The translations under genes were made by a program, and so were the position numbers. Below are positions 8,998 through 19,270 of a DNA stretch of 64,000 nt, one piece after another; the first letter of the stretch is position 1, and each line of letters begins with the position of its first letter. The stretch is from Occultella gossypii. GTDB taxonomy: Bacteria; Actinomycetota; Actinomycetes; Actinomycetales; Beutenbergiaceae. The notes beneath the pieces are model-generated. The model made no database searches, was not told the DNA's origin, and saw only the letters and a program-made list of their open reading frames with translations. The DNA is taken from positions 186,001 through 250,000 of the forward strand of contig NZ_JAGSHT010000012.1 in assembly GCF_019947135.1 (NCBI RefSeq). Direction: 5' to 3'.

Positions 8998-9038
8998 GAG
9001 CGCTAACGGCTCGGCGGGCACTACCGCCCGTGGGCCGG

Positions 9039-9368
9039 TCAGGCGATGTACTCGGAGATCTCGTCGAGGAACTTCTTCTTCGGGCGCGAGCCCACCAGGG
9101 ACTTGGACAGCTCGCCGCCGGTGTAGACGTTGATCGTGGGGATCGAGACCACGTTGTAGTCCCGGGCCACATCGGGGTTGGCGTCCACGTCCACCTTGAC
9201 GACCTTGATCTTGCCGGCGTACTCGTCCGCGATCTCCTCGAGGATCGGGGCGAACTGGAGGCAGGGCTGGCACCAGCTGGCCCAGAAGTCGACGATGACC
9301 GGCTGATCGGCCTCCAGGACGTCCTGACCGAACGAGTCGTCGGTGGCGTGGGTGACGTTGTTGCTCAT
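9039..9368 (-). CDS. trxA: Thioredoxin with variant CQPC active site
   Basis: A 109-residue thioredoxin, the full length of the family, for reducing cytoplasmic disulfides with electrons from TrxB. The active site reads FWASWCQPCLQ, with C33 and C36; the cis-proline loop is SIPT (P77). The usual active site is WCGPC; here glycine is replaced by glutamine, and the usual following Arg or Lys is Leu. These residues tune redox potential and partner choice, so the protein may be kinetically unusual. It lies 37 nt after trxB in one transcript. Confidence 0.95.
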   Translation of the reverse strand: MSNNVTHATDDSFGQDVLEADQPVIVDFWASWCQPCLQFAPILEEIADEYAGKIKVVKVDVDANPDVARDYNVVSIPTINVYTGGELSKSLVGSRPKKKFLDEISEYIA

Positions 9369-9405
9369 GCGTGTCCTCGGATCTCGAGTGCGGGAATGGG
9401 AGTGG

Positions 9406-10401
9406 TCATTCGGCGAGGGCCGCGGCTAACGCGCCGACGGGGTCCCCGGAGTTCGTCGCATCCAGCGCCGCCAGGTAGCGCTCGGCGTCCAGAGCGGCCG
9501 CGCAGCCGGTGCCGGCGGCCGTGATGGCCTGGCGGTAGTGGTGGTCGACGACGTCGCCCGCGGCGAACACGCCGGGCAGGTTCGTGCGGGTGCTCGGGTG
9601 CTCGACGTCGACGTAGCCCTCGCTGTTGAGGTCGATCTGCCCGGCGAGCAGCTCCGTGCGGGGCAGGTGCCCGATCGCCACGAAGATGCCGCTGGCACCC
9701 ACCTCACGCGTCTGCCCGGTCACCGTGTCGCGAAGGGTGGCGCCACTGACCTTGGCATCGCCGTGGATGGCCACGATCTCGCTGTTCCACGCGAAGCTGA
9801 TCTTCGGGTCGTTCAGAGCACGCTCCGCCATGATCTTCGAGGCGCGGAGCTCGTCACGGCGGTGGACCACCGTGACCGTCTTTCCGAACCGGGTCAGGAA
9901 CAGGGCCTCCTCCATCGCGGAGTCGCCGCCGCCGACCACCAGGATGTCCTGGTCCTTGAAGAAGAAGCCGTCGCAGGTGGCACACCAGGAGACGCCGCGA
10001 CCGGAGAACTGCTTCTCCTCGGGCAGGCCCATCTCCTTGTACGCCGAGCCGGTGGCCAGGATGACCGCGCGGGCCGAGATCTCCTCGCCGTCCTCGGTGG
10101 TGACGGTCTTGATGTCGCCGGCGAGCCGGACCGAGGTCACGTCCTCGTACCGGACGTCGGCGCCGAACCGCTCCGCCTGCTCCTGCATCTTCTCCATGAG
10201 CTCGGGGCCGAGCACACCGGAGGGGAATCCGGGGAAGTTCTCGACGTCCGTGGTGTTCATCAGGGCACCGCCCGCCGTCACCGACCCGGCGAACACGATC
10301 GGGGCCAGGCCGGCACGGGCTGCGTAGACGGCGGCCGTGTAGCCGGACGGCCCCGAGCCGATGATGACGACGTCGTGGACTGTGGGGGTGGCTTCGGTCA
10401 T
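9406..10401 (-). CDS. trxB: Thioredoxin reductase (NADPH)
   Basis: A 331-residue low-molecular-weight thioredoxin reductase that passes electrons from NADPH through FAD to thioredoxin. The FAD-binding [19 protein letters not shown] is near residues 13-31, the redox pair is in [11 protein letters not shown] (about 140), and the NADPH-binding motif is [15 protein letters not shown]. The C-terminal FAD motif is [27 protein letters not shown]. It sits between murJ (74-nt gap) and trxA, the conserved actinobacterial order. Confidence 0.96.
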   Translation of the reverse strand: MTEATPTVHDVVIIGSGPSGYTAAVYAARAGLAPIVFAGSVTAGGALMNTTDVENFPGFPSGVLGPELMEKMQEQAERFGADVRYEDVTSVRLAGDIKTVTTEDGEEISARAVILATGSAYKEMGLPEEKQFSGRGVSWCATCDGFFFKDQDILVVGGGDSAMEEALFLTRFGKTVTVVHRRDELRASKIMAERALNDPKISFAWNSEIVAIHGDAKVSGATLRDTVTGQTREVGASGIFVAIGHLPRTELLAGQIDLNSEGYVDVEHPSTRTNLPGVFAAGDVVDHHYRQAITAAGTGCAAALDAERYLAALDATNSGDPVGALAAALAE

Positions 10402-10475
10402 GCTCGGTCCTTCGCTGGATGGTGGGTGCTGTTCAGGTGAACCATGGCCGACCCGGCATTGTTCCTGGGAGCGGC

Positions 10476-13400
10476 TCAGCCGACCGTGATCTCCGCGAGC
10501 TCGATCCGGTTCCGGCCGTCGGATTCCGCGACCGGGAGTTCAGGGAACCACAGGACGATCGAGCTGAGCTCGGTGGGTGTGGACAGGGTGTAGGTCGTGC
10601 TCGGTCCCATCGGACCCTCGGCGAGGACCTCGCCGCCGTCGGGTGCGGTGGGGTCGGTGTTGCGGATCTGCACGATGCCGCCGCTGCCATGCACGTCGAG
10701 GGTGACCGTCGTGATCAGCGTGGGCTCTTCGAGCCCGACGGCGAACCCCAGGCCGTCCTTGATCCCGTAGTTCGGGTTGTTGTACCGGAGCGAGTTCCAG
10801 GTGGTCTCCGGGTTGCCGTCGATCGCCCGGCCGGCCGTGTCCTCGTTGTCGCCGACGCCGGAGGCCGGGTCGAGCGACTGCGCCGAGACGAACGTGGCCA
10901 CGACGGGCGGCGGTGGTGTGGTCGGCTCCTGGGTCGGCTCGGTCGTCGTCGCGGGCTCCGTGCCGTCCGTCGGCACCGTCGCCGTCGGGTCGGTCGTGGG
11001 TGCGTAGGACGTGCGTGCGTCGTTGAGGGACTTGAAGGCCAGGAAGCCCGCGAGCAGGACGAGGGCGATCATCAGCAGGATGACGATCGGCGTCGGGTTG
11101 AACCGCGGACGGGGCTCGCTCTGCTCGGCGTCGGTGGCCTCGTCGGTCTCGGGGCGTCGGAACCGGTCCCCAACGGCTCGGGCGTTCTCCTTCAGGGCAC
11201 CGAAGGCGCGCTGTGAACCGGCGACGGCGGCCGCGGCCCCCGCGCCGACCGCGGAGCGGGACCGGTCCGTGTCCGAGAACCCGTCGAGGCCCTCGTCGGC
11301 ACCCTCGTGCGGCAGGTCCCAGCCTGCCAATGGCGCTCCGGGCGTCGGGAGTGGACCGGCGCCGATCGCGGGGGCGGGTGGTGCGCCGTCGATCTCGGCC
11401 GCTGCCGCATCGGCACCGACGCTGCCGTCCGGACCGCTCCCGGGTTCGGCGGGCAGGTCCCAGCCCGCCTGCGCGGGGGCTGGTGCGGGACGCGGTCCGG
11501 CCCCGATGGCCGGTGCGCCGTCGATGGCGGCCGGCCCTCCGTCGAACGACGTCGTGGCGCCCGCGATCCCGGACGATCCGGCCGCGGTGGCGCCGGTCTC
11601 GGCCGCGCGGGTGCCAGCTCCGGCGCCGGCTCCGGCGAGCGCGCCTGTGACCGCTCCGACGAGGGCCCGGCCCTTGGCGCCGAGGCGCTGCCACAGCGAT
11701 TCCTGCGACTCCGGAGCCGTCGAGGCGGCTCCCGCATGCTCGTGACGGGCGTGATAGCTGTCGATGATCTGGATGCGGTCGGGAGCCTGCTCGTCCATGC
11801 GCACCAGATCGTCGAAGGGTCGCTGTTGGCCCGGGTCCGGCGGGGGCTTCAGGGTCCAGTTGCTCGGGTCCACGGGTCCGCGCACCGGGGAGAGCTGGGT
11901 GGTCGCGTCCGGAGCGCCGAGGGCTGCCGGGTCCGCGTCCGGCCCCGGGAGGTCGGCCTCGGTCGACCCGACATCGGCCCCGGTGGTTGCGTAGCGTGCG
12001 GCGGTCCCGGATTCGACCGTTGCCTCCGCGCCGGCCGCGCCAGTTGCAGCGGCGCCGGCAGCAGCCGCGCCCCCGGCACCGGCCTCTGCGGCGGCGCCGG
12101 CCCCGGAAGACGAAGGCCGATCCGGTCCGGCGCCCTGCGGCGCGGCACCCAGACCGGCAGCCGACGGCGGGACGGAAGTTCCGCCGTCGTCCGCGGTTCG
12201 TGCCGACGCGAGCACGCTCGGGTCGAGGTCGTCCCACGGTGCGAGGTCACGGACCAGCTCGCCCGGGGTGTACGGACCGTCCTCGTGCGGACCGAACGTC
12301 ACGGAGCAGAGCGTGTCGAGGTCGTGGGGGATGCCCTCGACCACGTCGCCGGGCGGCACCGGTGCGCCGCTGTGGCGCGCAGCGACGGGCAGCCCGCCGG
12401 CGCGTGCGGGTTCGCCGGGCCAGGTGCCGGTCAGTGCCGTGTACAGCAGGGCGACGAGGTCGACGCTGTCCGTACGTGCCGCGGACCGTGCATCACCGCC
12501 GTCGATACCGAGCTGGGCAGCGTCCACGGCGAGGCCGGTGAGCACCACGCCGCGCTCGCTGACCAGCAGCGAGGCCGGTCGCAGGTACAGGTGGTGGACG
12601 CCGCGCTTACGGGCGGCTTCCACGGCACCGGCAGCCTCCCCGACGATGGCGCGCGCCGCGGCCGCGGGCAGCGGACCGGACCGCACGAGATCGGCGAGGG
12701 AGGGGGTGTCTGCGGTCTCGATGACGAGGTAGCCCAAGCCGTCGGAGGTCCCCACGCGCAGAATCCGGGCCAGGCGTTCGTCCCCGACCAGGGCGGCGCG
12801 GCGGGCGGCGTCGAGCGCCTCCTCGCGGTGCGACCCGTCCAGGGTGACGATCCGGACGTCGCGCTGCAGGATCTCGTCCCTGGCGGTCCAGTGGGTGGTC
12901 TGCGCCAAGGGGGCCGCAAGCCGCGCGAGCAGGACGTACCGGTCCGCGATGGTTGATCCGACCACCAGGTCCGTGGCGGTGCCTCGATTCACGGGGGCGC
13001 CTCCGATACGCTGTGGAACTCCGCTGATCTTTCCCCACATGGTACGCAACGGCGCGGGCATCGGGACGCGCGCGGCCAGAGCGGCGAGTGGCCGGGTCGC
13101 GGGGGCCGCCATCGTGGAGACCCGGCGCATGAGTGCGTCGAGTTCTCCCACCCGCAACCGGCGCAGCAGGATCAGGTAGATCGCCAGCATCAGCGCACCG
13201 AGGACGAGCACCCGCAGCAGCGCCCCGGCGAACCCCGTCTCGACGCCCCACAGGTGCAGCAGGCCCCACCCGATCAGGGCGGCGGGCACGGCCGCCATGA
13301 ACACCCGCAGGTGGGTCAGGAAGACTCGGCTGCCGTCAAGGCTCGGCAGCCTGCGGCGCAGCGCCAGGTACGCGACGAGCGCGCCGACCGTATTCGCGAC

Positions 13401-14732
13401 CGTGGTGGCCACCCCGGCGCCGGCAACCCACCACTGCACGTCCAGCAGGAAGTAGCTGAGCACGCTGCCGACGATGAGGATGACCGCCATCGGCACCTGG
13501 ATCAGGAACAGGGACTTCGTGTCCTCGAAGGCGAAGTAGACCCGCTGGGCCATCGTCCAGATCGCGATCGCAGGCAGGCCGGCGAGCATCGCGACGAGCA
13601 CGCCGCCGACGGCTCGGTAGGCCGGGAACGAGGCGGCGTCGAACTGGATCACCTGCGTGACCGGGATGGCCAGCACCATGAGCGCCGCCGCCGCGAAGAC
13701 CGTGAACACGGCCAGGGTCCGCAGCCCGAAGGACAGGCTGTCCCGGACCGCGCGGGTGTCGGCGGAGGCGGCCTGCTCCGACAGCCGGGTGAACATCGCC
13801 GTCACCAGGGACACGGTGATCAGCGACTGCGGCAGCATGAAGATGAGGAACGCGTTGTCGTAGGCGGCGTTGCCGGCGACACCGAAGTCGCCGTCGGCGG
13901 TCGAACTTGCCGCGGCCGCGACATTCGAGACCGCCAGATATCCGACCTGACCCGCGGCGAGCGCGGCGAACGCCCAGGTGGCCACCCGCCCCGCGCTGGC
14001 CAGGCCGGTGTTGCGCAGGCCCCAGATGGGTCGGAACCGGAAGCCGCTGCGGACCAGCGGGATGATCAGGACCAGGGCCTGCACCGCAACGCCGAGGGTG
14101 GCGGTCCCGGCCAGGAGCGCGATCCGGCCGGCGTCCCATGCCTCGACGGTCGGTGGGCTCGTCTCGTCGAAGCCCCCGAAGATGACCAGGTAGACGATCA
14201 GCCCGGTGATCGCGATGACATTGTTCGCGGCCGGGGCCCACATGTACGGGCCGAAGATGGACCGCGCGTTGAGGACCTGCCCGAGCAGCGCGTAGATCCC
14301 GTAGAAGAACAGTTGCGGGATGCACCAGAACGCGAACGAGACCGCCAGTGCTCCCCAGGGGCCGTCCTGGAACCGGGCGGCGTAGAGCGTGACCAGCAGG
14401 CTCGACGCGAGCGTGAGCACCACGGTCACGAGCAGCAGGAACGCCCCGGCCAGGGTGAGCAGCCGGTTCACGTACTCCTGGCCACCGTCCTTGCGGCGCA
14501 TCGCCCGCACGATCTGCGGGACCAGGACGGCGTTCAGGATCCCGCCGGCGAGGAGCATGTAGATGATGTTCGGGAGCTTGTTCGCCACCGAGAACGCGTC
14601 CGCGGCACCACCGATGGAGAAGATGGCGGCCACCAGCAGGGCGTTGCGGACCAGGCCGAGCACCCGGGACACGAGGGTCCCGGAGAACATCAGCGCCGCC
14701 GAACCGGCCAGGCCTCCGCGCGGTTCACTCAT
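10476..14732 (-). CDS. murJ: MurJ lipid II flippase fused to pseudokinase and outside beta-domain
   Basis: A 1418-residue membrane protein. Residues about 1-545 are a MurJ/MviN flippase with many membrane helices ([20 protein letters not shown]) that moves lipid II outward for peptidoglycan synthesis. Residues about 580-830 look like a protein kinase ([14 protein letters not shown]) but I see no HRD, DFG or catalytic lysine pattern, so it is a pseudokinase. A long Ala/Gly/Pro linker follows, then a single helix (about 1212-1232) and an outside discoidin/galactose-binding-like domain (about 1284-1418; [17 protein letters not shown]). The layout matches mycobacterial MviN (Rv3910), whose pseudokinase is phosphorylated and bound by an FHA protein. 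Its ATG overlaps the stop of the preceding gene. Confidence 0.93.
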   Translation of the reverse strand: MSEPRGGLAGSAALMFSGTLVSRVLGLVRNALLVAAIFSIGGAADAFSVANKLPNIIYMLLAGGILNAVLVPQIVRAMRRKDGGQEYVNRLLTLAGAFLLLVTVVLTLASSLLVTLYAARFQDGPWGALAVSFAFWCIPQLFFYGIYALLGQVLNARSIFGPYMWAPAANNVIAITGLIVYLVIFGGFDETSPPTVEAWDAGRIALLAGTATLGVAVQALVLIIPLVRSGFRFRPIWGLRNTGLASAGRVATWAFAALAAGQVGYLAVSNVAAAASSTADGDFGVAGNAAYDNAFLIFMLPQSLITVSLVTAMFTRLSEQAASADTRAVRDSLSFGLRTLAVFTVFAAAALMVLAIPVTQVIQFDAASFPAYRAVGGVLVAMLAGLPAIAIWTMAQRVYFAFEDTKSLFLIQVPMAVILIVGSVLSYFLLDVQWWVAGAGVATTVANTVGALVAYLALRRRLPSLDGSRVFLTHLRVFMAAVPAALIGWGLLHLWGVETGFAGALLRVLVLGALMLAIYLILLRRLRVGELDALMRRVSTMAAPATRPLAALAARVPMPAPLRTMWGKISGVPQRIGGAPVNRGTATDLVVGSTIADRYVLLARLAAPLAQTTHWTARDEILQRDVRIVTLDGSHREEALDAARRAALVGDERLARILRVGTSDGLGYLVIETADTPSLADLVRSGPLPAAAARAIVGEAAGAVEAARKRGVHHLYLRPASLLVSERGVVLTGLAVDAAQLGIDGGDARSAARTDSVDLVALLYTALTGTWPGEPARAGGLPVAARHSGAPVPPGDVVEGIPHDLDTLCSVTFGPHEDGPYTPGELVRDLAPWDDLDPSVLASARTADDGGTSVPPSAAGLGAAPQGAGPDRPSSSGAGAAAEAGAGGAAAAGAAATGAAGAEATVESGTAARYATTGADVGSTEADLPGPDADPAALGAPDATTQLSPVRGPVDPSNWTLKPPPDPGQQRPFDDLVRMDEQAPDRIQIIDSYHARHEHAGAASTAPESQESLWQRLGAKGRALVGAVTGALAGAGAGAGTRAAETGATAAGSSGIAGATTSFDGGPAAIDGAPAIGAGPRPAPAPAQAGWDLPAEPGSGPDGSVGADAAAAEIDGAPPAPAIGAGPLPTPGAPLAGWDLPHEGADEGLDGFSDTDRSRSAVGAGAAAAVAGSQRAFGALKENARAVGDRFRRPETDEATDAEQSEPRPRFNPTPIVILLMIALVLLAGFLAFKSLNDARTSYAPTTDPTATVPTDGTEPATTTEPTQEPTTPPPPVVATFVSAQSLDPASGVGDNEDTAGRAIDGNPETTWNSLRYNNPNYGIKDGLGFAVGLEEPTLITTVTLDVHGSGGIVQIRNTDPTAPDGGEVLAEGPMGPSTTYTLSTPTELSSIVLWFPELPVAESDGRNRIELAEITVG

Positions 14733-17038
14733 CGGGAGTCCTTGGTGTCGGCGGGAGGTGGTGGGGTGTCGGCCTCGGCGGGCGTCGCAGCGGCCTCCGG
14801 TGGATACCGGCGCCCACCCCGGCGAATGGTGCGGAACAGGCCGAACACGAACGCCACCCCAAGCACCACGACGGCCGCCGTCAGCCCCGTGCTCTCCCAG
14901 TCCGCGCGGACCCGGACGTCGAACGACGACGGCTCGGCCACGGGCGTGCCACCCGCCTCGGGCAGCACCAGGACCACCACGGTGACGTCGCCGTTCGCGA
15001 CCGCGGTCACCGGGATCCGCACCGTGGTGGTGCCGTTCGCCGGGATGGTCGCGGGCACCACCTCGTCGGCCTGCAGGCGCGGGTCGTTCGGGTCGAGCTG
15101 GATCACGACCTCGGCGTCCGCGTCGAGTGCGTTGTCGATCGTGATCGGCACTTCGCTCGCGTCCGAGATGAGCAGCACGCTGCTCCCGGCCTGCACGGTG
15201 ATCATCGAGCGCAGCTCGGCGACGGCATCCGTGGCACCGTCGGTGAGCGTGCCGCGGGCCCGCGGGACCTCGAGCAGGGCCGCCGAGGGTGCGCTCAGCA
15301 GCGCGACGGCCGGCGCGTTCGTGAGGGTGCCCGGCTCGGCGAGCACGTGGTTGAAGGCGTCGAGTTCCGTCCAGGTCTCGCCGAGCCTGGCGAGCTCCGC
15401 AGTGGTCAGGCGATCACCAGCGGGGGTGGCCAGCTCGAGCGACCGGCCCTCCGTACCCACGGAGCGACCGAGCAGGCTGCGCAGGCTGGTGACCTCGAGC
15501 CAGGGTGCCTCCGCGAGCGAGTCGAGGATGGTGCGCAGTCGCTCGATCTCGGACGGGTCGGTGCCGAGATCCCGCGGGAGCGCGGCCATGAGCCCTCGCG
15601 GGTCGTTCGGACGTTCCCGGGTGATCACGGCGGTCTGCGCAAGGAACGACTGCTGTGCCTCCGCCGTGGTCAGGTCCGGGGCGGTGAGGGTGTCGGAGAG
15701 CGATCCGTCCCAGAGCACCGCCTCGACGTTCCCGCCCGCGGTGGTGATCTCGGTCCGGCCGGACGGCGTGTAGGTCAGGTCCCCGGTGGTGGGTACCTGG
15801 TCGGCGGGGAGCACGACCGTCTCCGGCCCGGACCGCGCGATCGCGGCGAGCGTCGGCGCATCCGTGGCGGCCGGCCAGATCACGTCGTCGAGGACGGCCA
15901 CCTCCCGCTCGGCCAGCAGGCCGGCGGTCCGGTCCGCGGCCGCATCGATGAGCGTGCGCTCGTCCGCTCGGGCCATGGTGATGGCGTCCGCGTCCGCGTA
16001 GGCGAGGGCGACGACGTCCCGCCGGGCGCTGGCCTCCACGAGCATCTCCACGAACGTGGGCAGTTCGGCGGCGATCAGGATCGGGTCGTCGTCGTCACCT
16101 TCCGCGGCGTCGTCGTCGGGCGCGGTGCCCGACGGCGGGGGGTCGGTCGTGGGATCCGTGGCACCTGGGGCGTCGGTCGTCTGAGCGTCGGCCGTCGGAG
16201 CGTCGGTCGCCGCACCGTCGTCCGGGGTGCCGGTCGGCGCGTCGCTTACCTCGTCCGTCGGGGTGGGGTCCTGGGTCGGATCCTGCCCGTCGGGACCCTC
16301 GTCGGTCGGTGCCGCACCCGTCGGCAACTCGAGGAGGACCGGGTCGAGGCCCCACGCCACCGGCAGGTTCCGGGTCGCCTCGATCAGGGCGGTGATCCGC
16401 GTCGCGGCCACCTGCCCGACGAGGACCCCCTCCTCGATGGCCGTGCTCCACTCCTGCGCCGTGGGGGTCAGCGGGAGCAGCACGGTCAGCTCGGTGGGTC
16501 CGGAGGACTCGATCGCCTCCGGGTACCAGAGCAGGACGGATCTGGCCCGGCCGGTGACGCCGCCGTCGGACACCACGATCTCGTAGCCGCGGGGACCCCA
16601 GGCCGGGGTGCCCCCGAAGGGTGAGGACTCGGCCGGGATCGAGACCGTGAACGGTGCGGTGGCGCCGGGCGCCACGTCCTGGCCGAGGTTCGCCAGGGTC
16701 AGCGTCTCCACCCGGCCGGAGGTGGTTTCACCGCTCAGCCACCGGGCCAGGCCGTTCCGGGAGTCCGGGACCCGGGTCTGCATCCGCAGGCGCACGTACG
16801 GATCCGCGAGGACCTCATCCGTCTCGTTCGTGATCGTGCCGGTGACGACGAGATCCAGGCCGGGTCGGAGCACGGCCGGGGTCGTGCCGGTGATCTCGAC
16901 GGTGACGTCCCCGGGCGCGGCATGGGCAGCAGGCACGGTCTCGGCGGGGGCGAGCGGGCCGATCGCGGCGAGGATCCCGAGCAGGCACGCCACGAGCGCA
17001 GCCCGCACGCGGAATGTGCGGGGTCCTCGGCGCGTCAT
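14729..17038 (-). CDS. DUF6049-type secreted/membrane-anchored protein
   Basis: A 769-residue envelope protein of unknown function. A signal peptide is visible (TRRGPRTFRVRAALVACLLGILAAIG, Ala-rich cleavage region), then a large outside part with beta-rich segments and an acidic Asp/Thr/Pro-rich insert (about 235-300). A C-terminal helix (GLTAAVVVLGVAFVFGLF) is followed by a short basic tail, giving a type I topology. In mycobacteria the equivalent gene (Rv3909) also lies between the NUDIX gene and murJ. The 4-nt overlap with murJ suggests a joint role in flippase function or regulation. I chose the ATG at 17038 because it directly precedes the signal peptide. Confidence 0.8.
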   Translation of the reverse strand: MTRRGPRTFRVRAALVACLLGILAAIGPLAPAETVPAAHAAPGDVTVEITGTTPAVLRPGLDLVVTGTITNETDEVLADPYVRLRMQTRVPDSRNGLARWLSGETTSGRVETLTLANLGQDVAPGATAPFTVSIPAESSPFGGTPAWGPRGYEIVVSDGGVTGRARSVLLWYPEAIESSGPTELTVLLPLTPTAQEWSTAIEEGVLVGQVAATRITALIEATRNLPVAWGLDPVLLELPTGAAPTDEGPDGQDPTQDPTPTDEVSDAPTGTPDDGAATDAPTADAQTTDAPGATDPTTDPPPSGTAPDDDAAEGDDDDPILIAAELPTFVEMLVEASARRDVVALAYADADAITMARADERTLIDAAADRTAGLLAEREVAVLDDVIWPAATDAPTLAAIARSGPETVVLPADQVPTTGDLTYTPSGRTEITTAGGNVEAVLWDGSLSDTLTAPDLTTAEAQQSFLAQTAVITRERPNDPRGLMAALPRDLGTDPSEIERLRTILDSLAEAPWLEVTSLRSLLGRSVGTEGRSLELATPAGDRLTTAELARLGETWTELDAFNHVLAEPGTLTNAPAVALLSAPSAALLEVPRARGTLTDGATDAVAELRSMITVQAGSSVLLISDASEVPITIDNALDADAEVVIQLDPNDPRLQADEVVPATIPANGTTTVRIPVTAVANGDVTVVVLVLPEAGGTPVAEPSSFDVRVRADWESTGLTAAVVVLGVAFVFGLFRTIRRGGRRYPPEAAATPAEADTPPPPADTKDSR

Positions 17039-17060
17039 CCCAGGCTCACGCGGCGGGTCG

Positions 17061-17585
17061 TCATGAGCGCCCGGTGAGCATGTCCCGGGCGGTTGCCACG
17101 ACCCGGCGCTCGTTCGGGTAGGCCAGCCGGGCCGCGACATCCGTCAGCGCCACCCAGGCCACGGCCTCGGCCTCGTGGTCGGGGTCGTTCTCGGTGGTGA
17201 GGTCACCGCCGAGCGCCTCGAGCAGGTAGTGGTGGACAACCTTGTGCACGCGCCGGTCCGAGCCGGCGAACCAGTAGTCGATGGTGGCGAGGTGACGGAG
17301 CACCTGTCCCTCGATCCCGGTCTCCTCCGCGATCTCCCGGACAGCGGCCTCCTCGGCGGTCTCGGTGCCCTCCAGGTGACCCTTCGGCAGGCACCATTCC
17401 AGCCGGCCCGCGCGGTTGCGCCGCGCGATCACCGCGGTGTACGCCTCACCGCCCACGACCCGCACCACCAGGCCACCGGCGGAGGTCTCATCGACCACCG
17501 GTAGCGAGTGCGCGTGGGTGCGCCGCAGGCGCGTGACCGGGGGCCGTGGCGCCCGCGGTCGAGGGGTCGGAGCTGCGGCGGACAT
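17061..17585 (-). CDS. NUDIX hydrolase (MutT4-like)
   Basis: A 174-residue NUDIX pyrophosphohydrolase. The NUDIX box is complete: GHLEGTETAEEAAVREIAEETGIEG, matching GX5EX7REUXEEXGU. The N-terminal 35 residues are basic and Pro-rich. Substrate is not predictable; the mycobacterial gene at this place is named mutT4. It is divergent from cca with a gap of about 118 nt holding both promoters, and lies 22 nt upstream of the DUF6049-type gene, so it probably leads the nudix-DUF6049-murJ transcript. The ATG at 17585 is preferred; an upstream extension would run towards cca. Confidence 0.9.
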   Translation of the reverse strand: MSAAAPTPRPRAPRPPVTRLRRTHAHSLPVVDETSAGGLVVRVVGGEAYTAVIARRNRAGRLEWCLPKGHLEGTETAEEAAVREIAEETGIEGQVLRHLATIDYWFAGSDRRVHKVVHHYLLEALGGDLTTENDPDHEAEAVAWVALTDVAARLAYPNERRVVATARDMLTGRS

Positions 17586-17703
17586 AACGACACTGTAATC
17601 AAGGCCACGCGCAGGTGGGGCACCCGGCACGCGTCTTCAGGGCCCTCGGGCACCGATCGGCAGGCGGATCGGTCGACGCCGGCTGGCAGCGCCCCGCCCG
17701 CAC

Positions 17704-19191
17704 GTGGCACGCTTGACGGTTGTGCCCCCCACGTCACCCACACCGCCCCGAGAGTCTCCCGCGGAACTGCTGCGCGTCGCCCTCGGCGTGCTCGCCGAGT
17801 ACGCACCCGACGCGATCGAACTCGGGAAGGCGTTCGCGGACGCCGGGCACGAGCTGGCGTTGGTCGGCGGACCGGTGCGCGACGCCTTCCTGGGCCGGGC
17901 CGGCGTGGACCTGGACTTCGCGACCTCCGCGCGCCCGGACGACACGGAGCGGATCCTGGCCACGTGGGGTGACGCCCATTGGGACATGGGCCGGGAGTTC
18001 GGCACCATCGGAGCCCGGCGCGGGGACGTGATCGTCGAGGTCACCACGTACCGCACCGAGGCCTACGACCCGACGTCCCGCAAGCCGCAGGTGGCGTACG
18101 GCGACTCGCTCGACGGCGACCTGTCCCGTCGGGACTTCACCGTCAACTCGATGGCGGTCCGGCTGCCCGACCTGACGTTCGTGGACCCCTTCGACGGGCT
18201 CACCGACCTCGCGAACGGGCTGCTGCGCACCCCGGTCACGGCGGAGCAGTCGTTCGACGACGACCCGCTGCGGATGATGCGCGCCGCCCGGTTCAGCGCC
18301 CAGCTCGGGTTCGACGTCGATGAGTCCGTGCTGAAGGCGATGACGGCGATGGCGGAGCGGATCACGATCGTCTCGGCCGAGCGGGTCCAGTCGGAGCTCG
18401 TCCGGCTGCTCATGTCGACCGCCCCTCGGCGCGGCCTGGAGCTGATGGTCTACACCGGCCTCGCCGAGTACGTTCTGCCCGAACTGCCCGGTATGCAACT
18501 GACCATCGACGAGCATCACCGGCACAAGGACGTCTACGAGCACTCGCTGACCGTGCTCGACCAGGCCATCGACCTGGAGTCCGGTCCCGACGGCCCCGTG
18601 CCGGGGCCGGACCTGGTGCTCCGCCTCGCGGCGCTGCTCCATGATGTCGGCAAGCCCGCGACCCGGCGGCTCGAGCCGGGCGGCGGCGTGAGCTTCCACC
18701 ACCATGAGATCGTCGGCGCGAAGATGGCCACGAAGCGGCTCCGGGAGCTGCGCTTCGACAAGGCCACCATCAAGGCCGTCTCCCATCTGGTGGCGCTACA
18801 CCTGCGCTTCCACGGATACGGGGAAGCCGCGTGGACGGACTCCGCGGTGCGCCGCTACGTCACCGACGCCGGTGACCAGCTCGAGCGGTTGCACCGACTG
18901 ACCCGCGCCGACTGCACCACCCGGAACCAGCGCAAGGCGGCCCGGCTCTCACACGCCTACGACGACCTCGAGCGCCGGATCACGGCGCTCTCCGCCGAGG
19001 AGGAGCTCAAGGCCATCCGCCCGGACCTGGACGGCACTCAGATCATGGAGATCCTCCAGATCCCGGCCGGCCGGGACGTCGGCGCCGCGTACAAGCACCT
19101 GCTCGCACTCCGGATGGAGCACGGCCCGCTCGGCCCCGAGCGCGCCGAGGCCGAGCTGCGCTCCTGGTGGGCGGCCCGCCGGGCCGGCTGA
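17704..19191 (+). CDS. cca: CCA tRNA nucleotidyltransferase / poly(A) polymerase family
   Basis: A 495-residue class II nucleotidyltransferase that adds or repairs the 3' CCA end of tRNAs. The head domain has LVGGPVRDAFLGRAGVDLDFATSARP, with the metal-binding D-x-D near 69-71. RRDFTVNSMAVR and the motif DPLRMMRAARFSAQLGF follow. A C-terminal HD domain is present (LAALLHDVGKPATRR, about 305-320), which can give phosphohydrolase activity. The GTG at 17704 has no good ribosome site; TTG 17713 and GTG 17722 in the same frame are alternatives, and leaderless expression is possible. It ends before a strong bidirectional hairpin. Confidence 0.94.
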   Translation: MARLTVVPPTSPTPPRESPAELLRVALGVLAEYAPDAIELGKAFADAGHELALVGGPVRDAFLGRAGVDLDFATSARPDDTERILATWGDAHWDMGREFGTIGARRGDVIVEVTTYRTEAYDPTSRKPQVAYGDSLDGDLSRRDFTVNSMAVRLPDLTFVDPFDGLTDLANGLLRTPVTAEQSFDDDPLRMMRAARFSAQLGFDVDESVLKAMTAMAERITIVSAERVQSELVRLLMSTAPRRGLELMVYTGLAEYVLPELPGMQLTIDEHHRHKDVYEHSLTVLDQAIDLESGPDGPVPGPDLVLRLAALLHDVGKPATRRLEPGGGVSFHHHEIVGAKMATKRLRELRFDKATIKAVSHLVALHLRFHGYGEAAWTDSAVRRYVTDAGDQLERLHRLTRADCTTRNQRKAARLSHAYDDLERRITALSAEEELKAIRPDLDGTQIMEILQIPAGRDVGAAYKHLLALRMEHGPLGPERAEAELRSWWAARRAG

Positions 19192-19210
19192 CCGTGTCGC
19201 CGCGCGCTCG

Positions 19211-19262
19211 ACCGCGAGGTTGTTGTGCTGCCCACGTTCGTAGGCGCCAACAACCTCGCGGT
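19211..19262. terminator. Bidirectional terminator between cca and the RibD-like gene
   Basis: A perfect 15-bp inverted repeat (accgcgaggttgttg / caacaacctcgcggt) with a 22-nt loop, between two convergent genes. The AAC-rich inner stem and its placement support transcript ending from both sides. Confidence 0.7.
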
Positions 19263-19270
19263 GGGCCGCC

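Noticed and set aside
8921-9172. N-terminal extension of the aminotransferase to 557 residues
   Set aside because: The extra 84 codons run through the terminator hairpin and antisense to trxA; the ATG at 8920 has a good ribosome site.
13254-15773. 839-codon open frame antisense to murJ and the DUF6049-type gene
   Set aside because: It is the complement of well-supported genes, with a His/Arg/Asp/Gly-biased composition typical of antisense frames in high-GC DNA.
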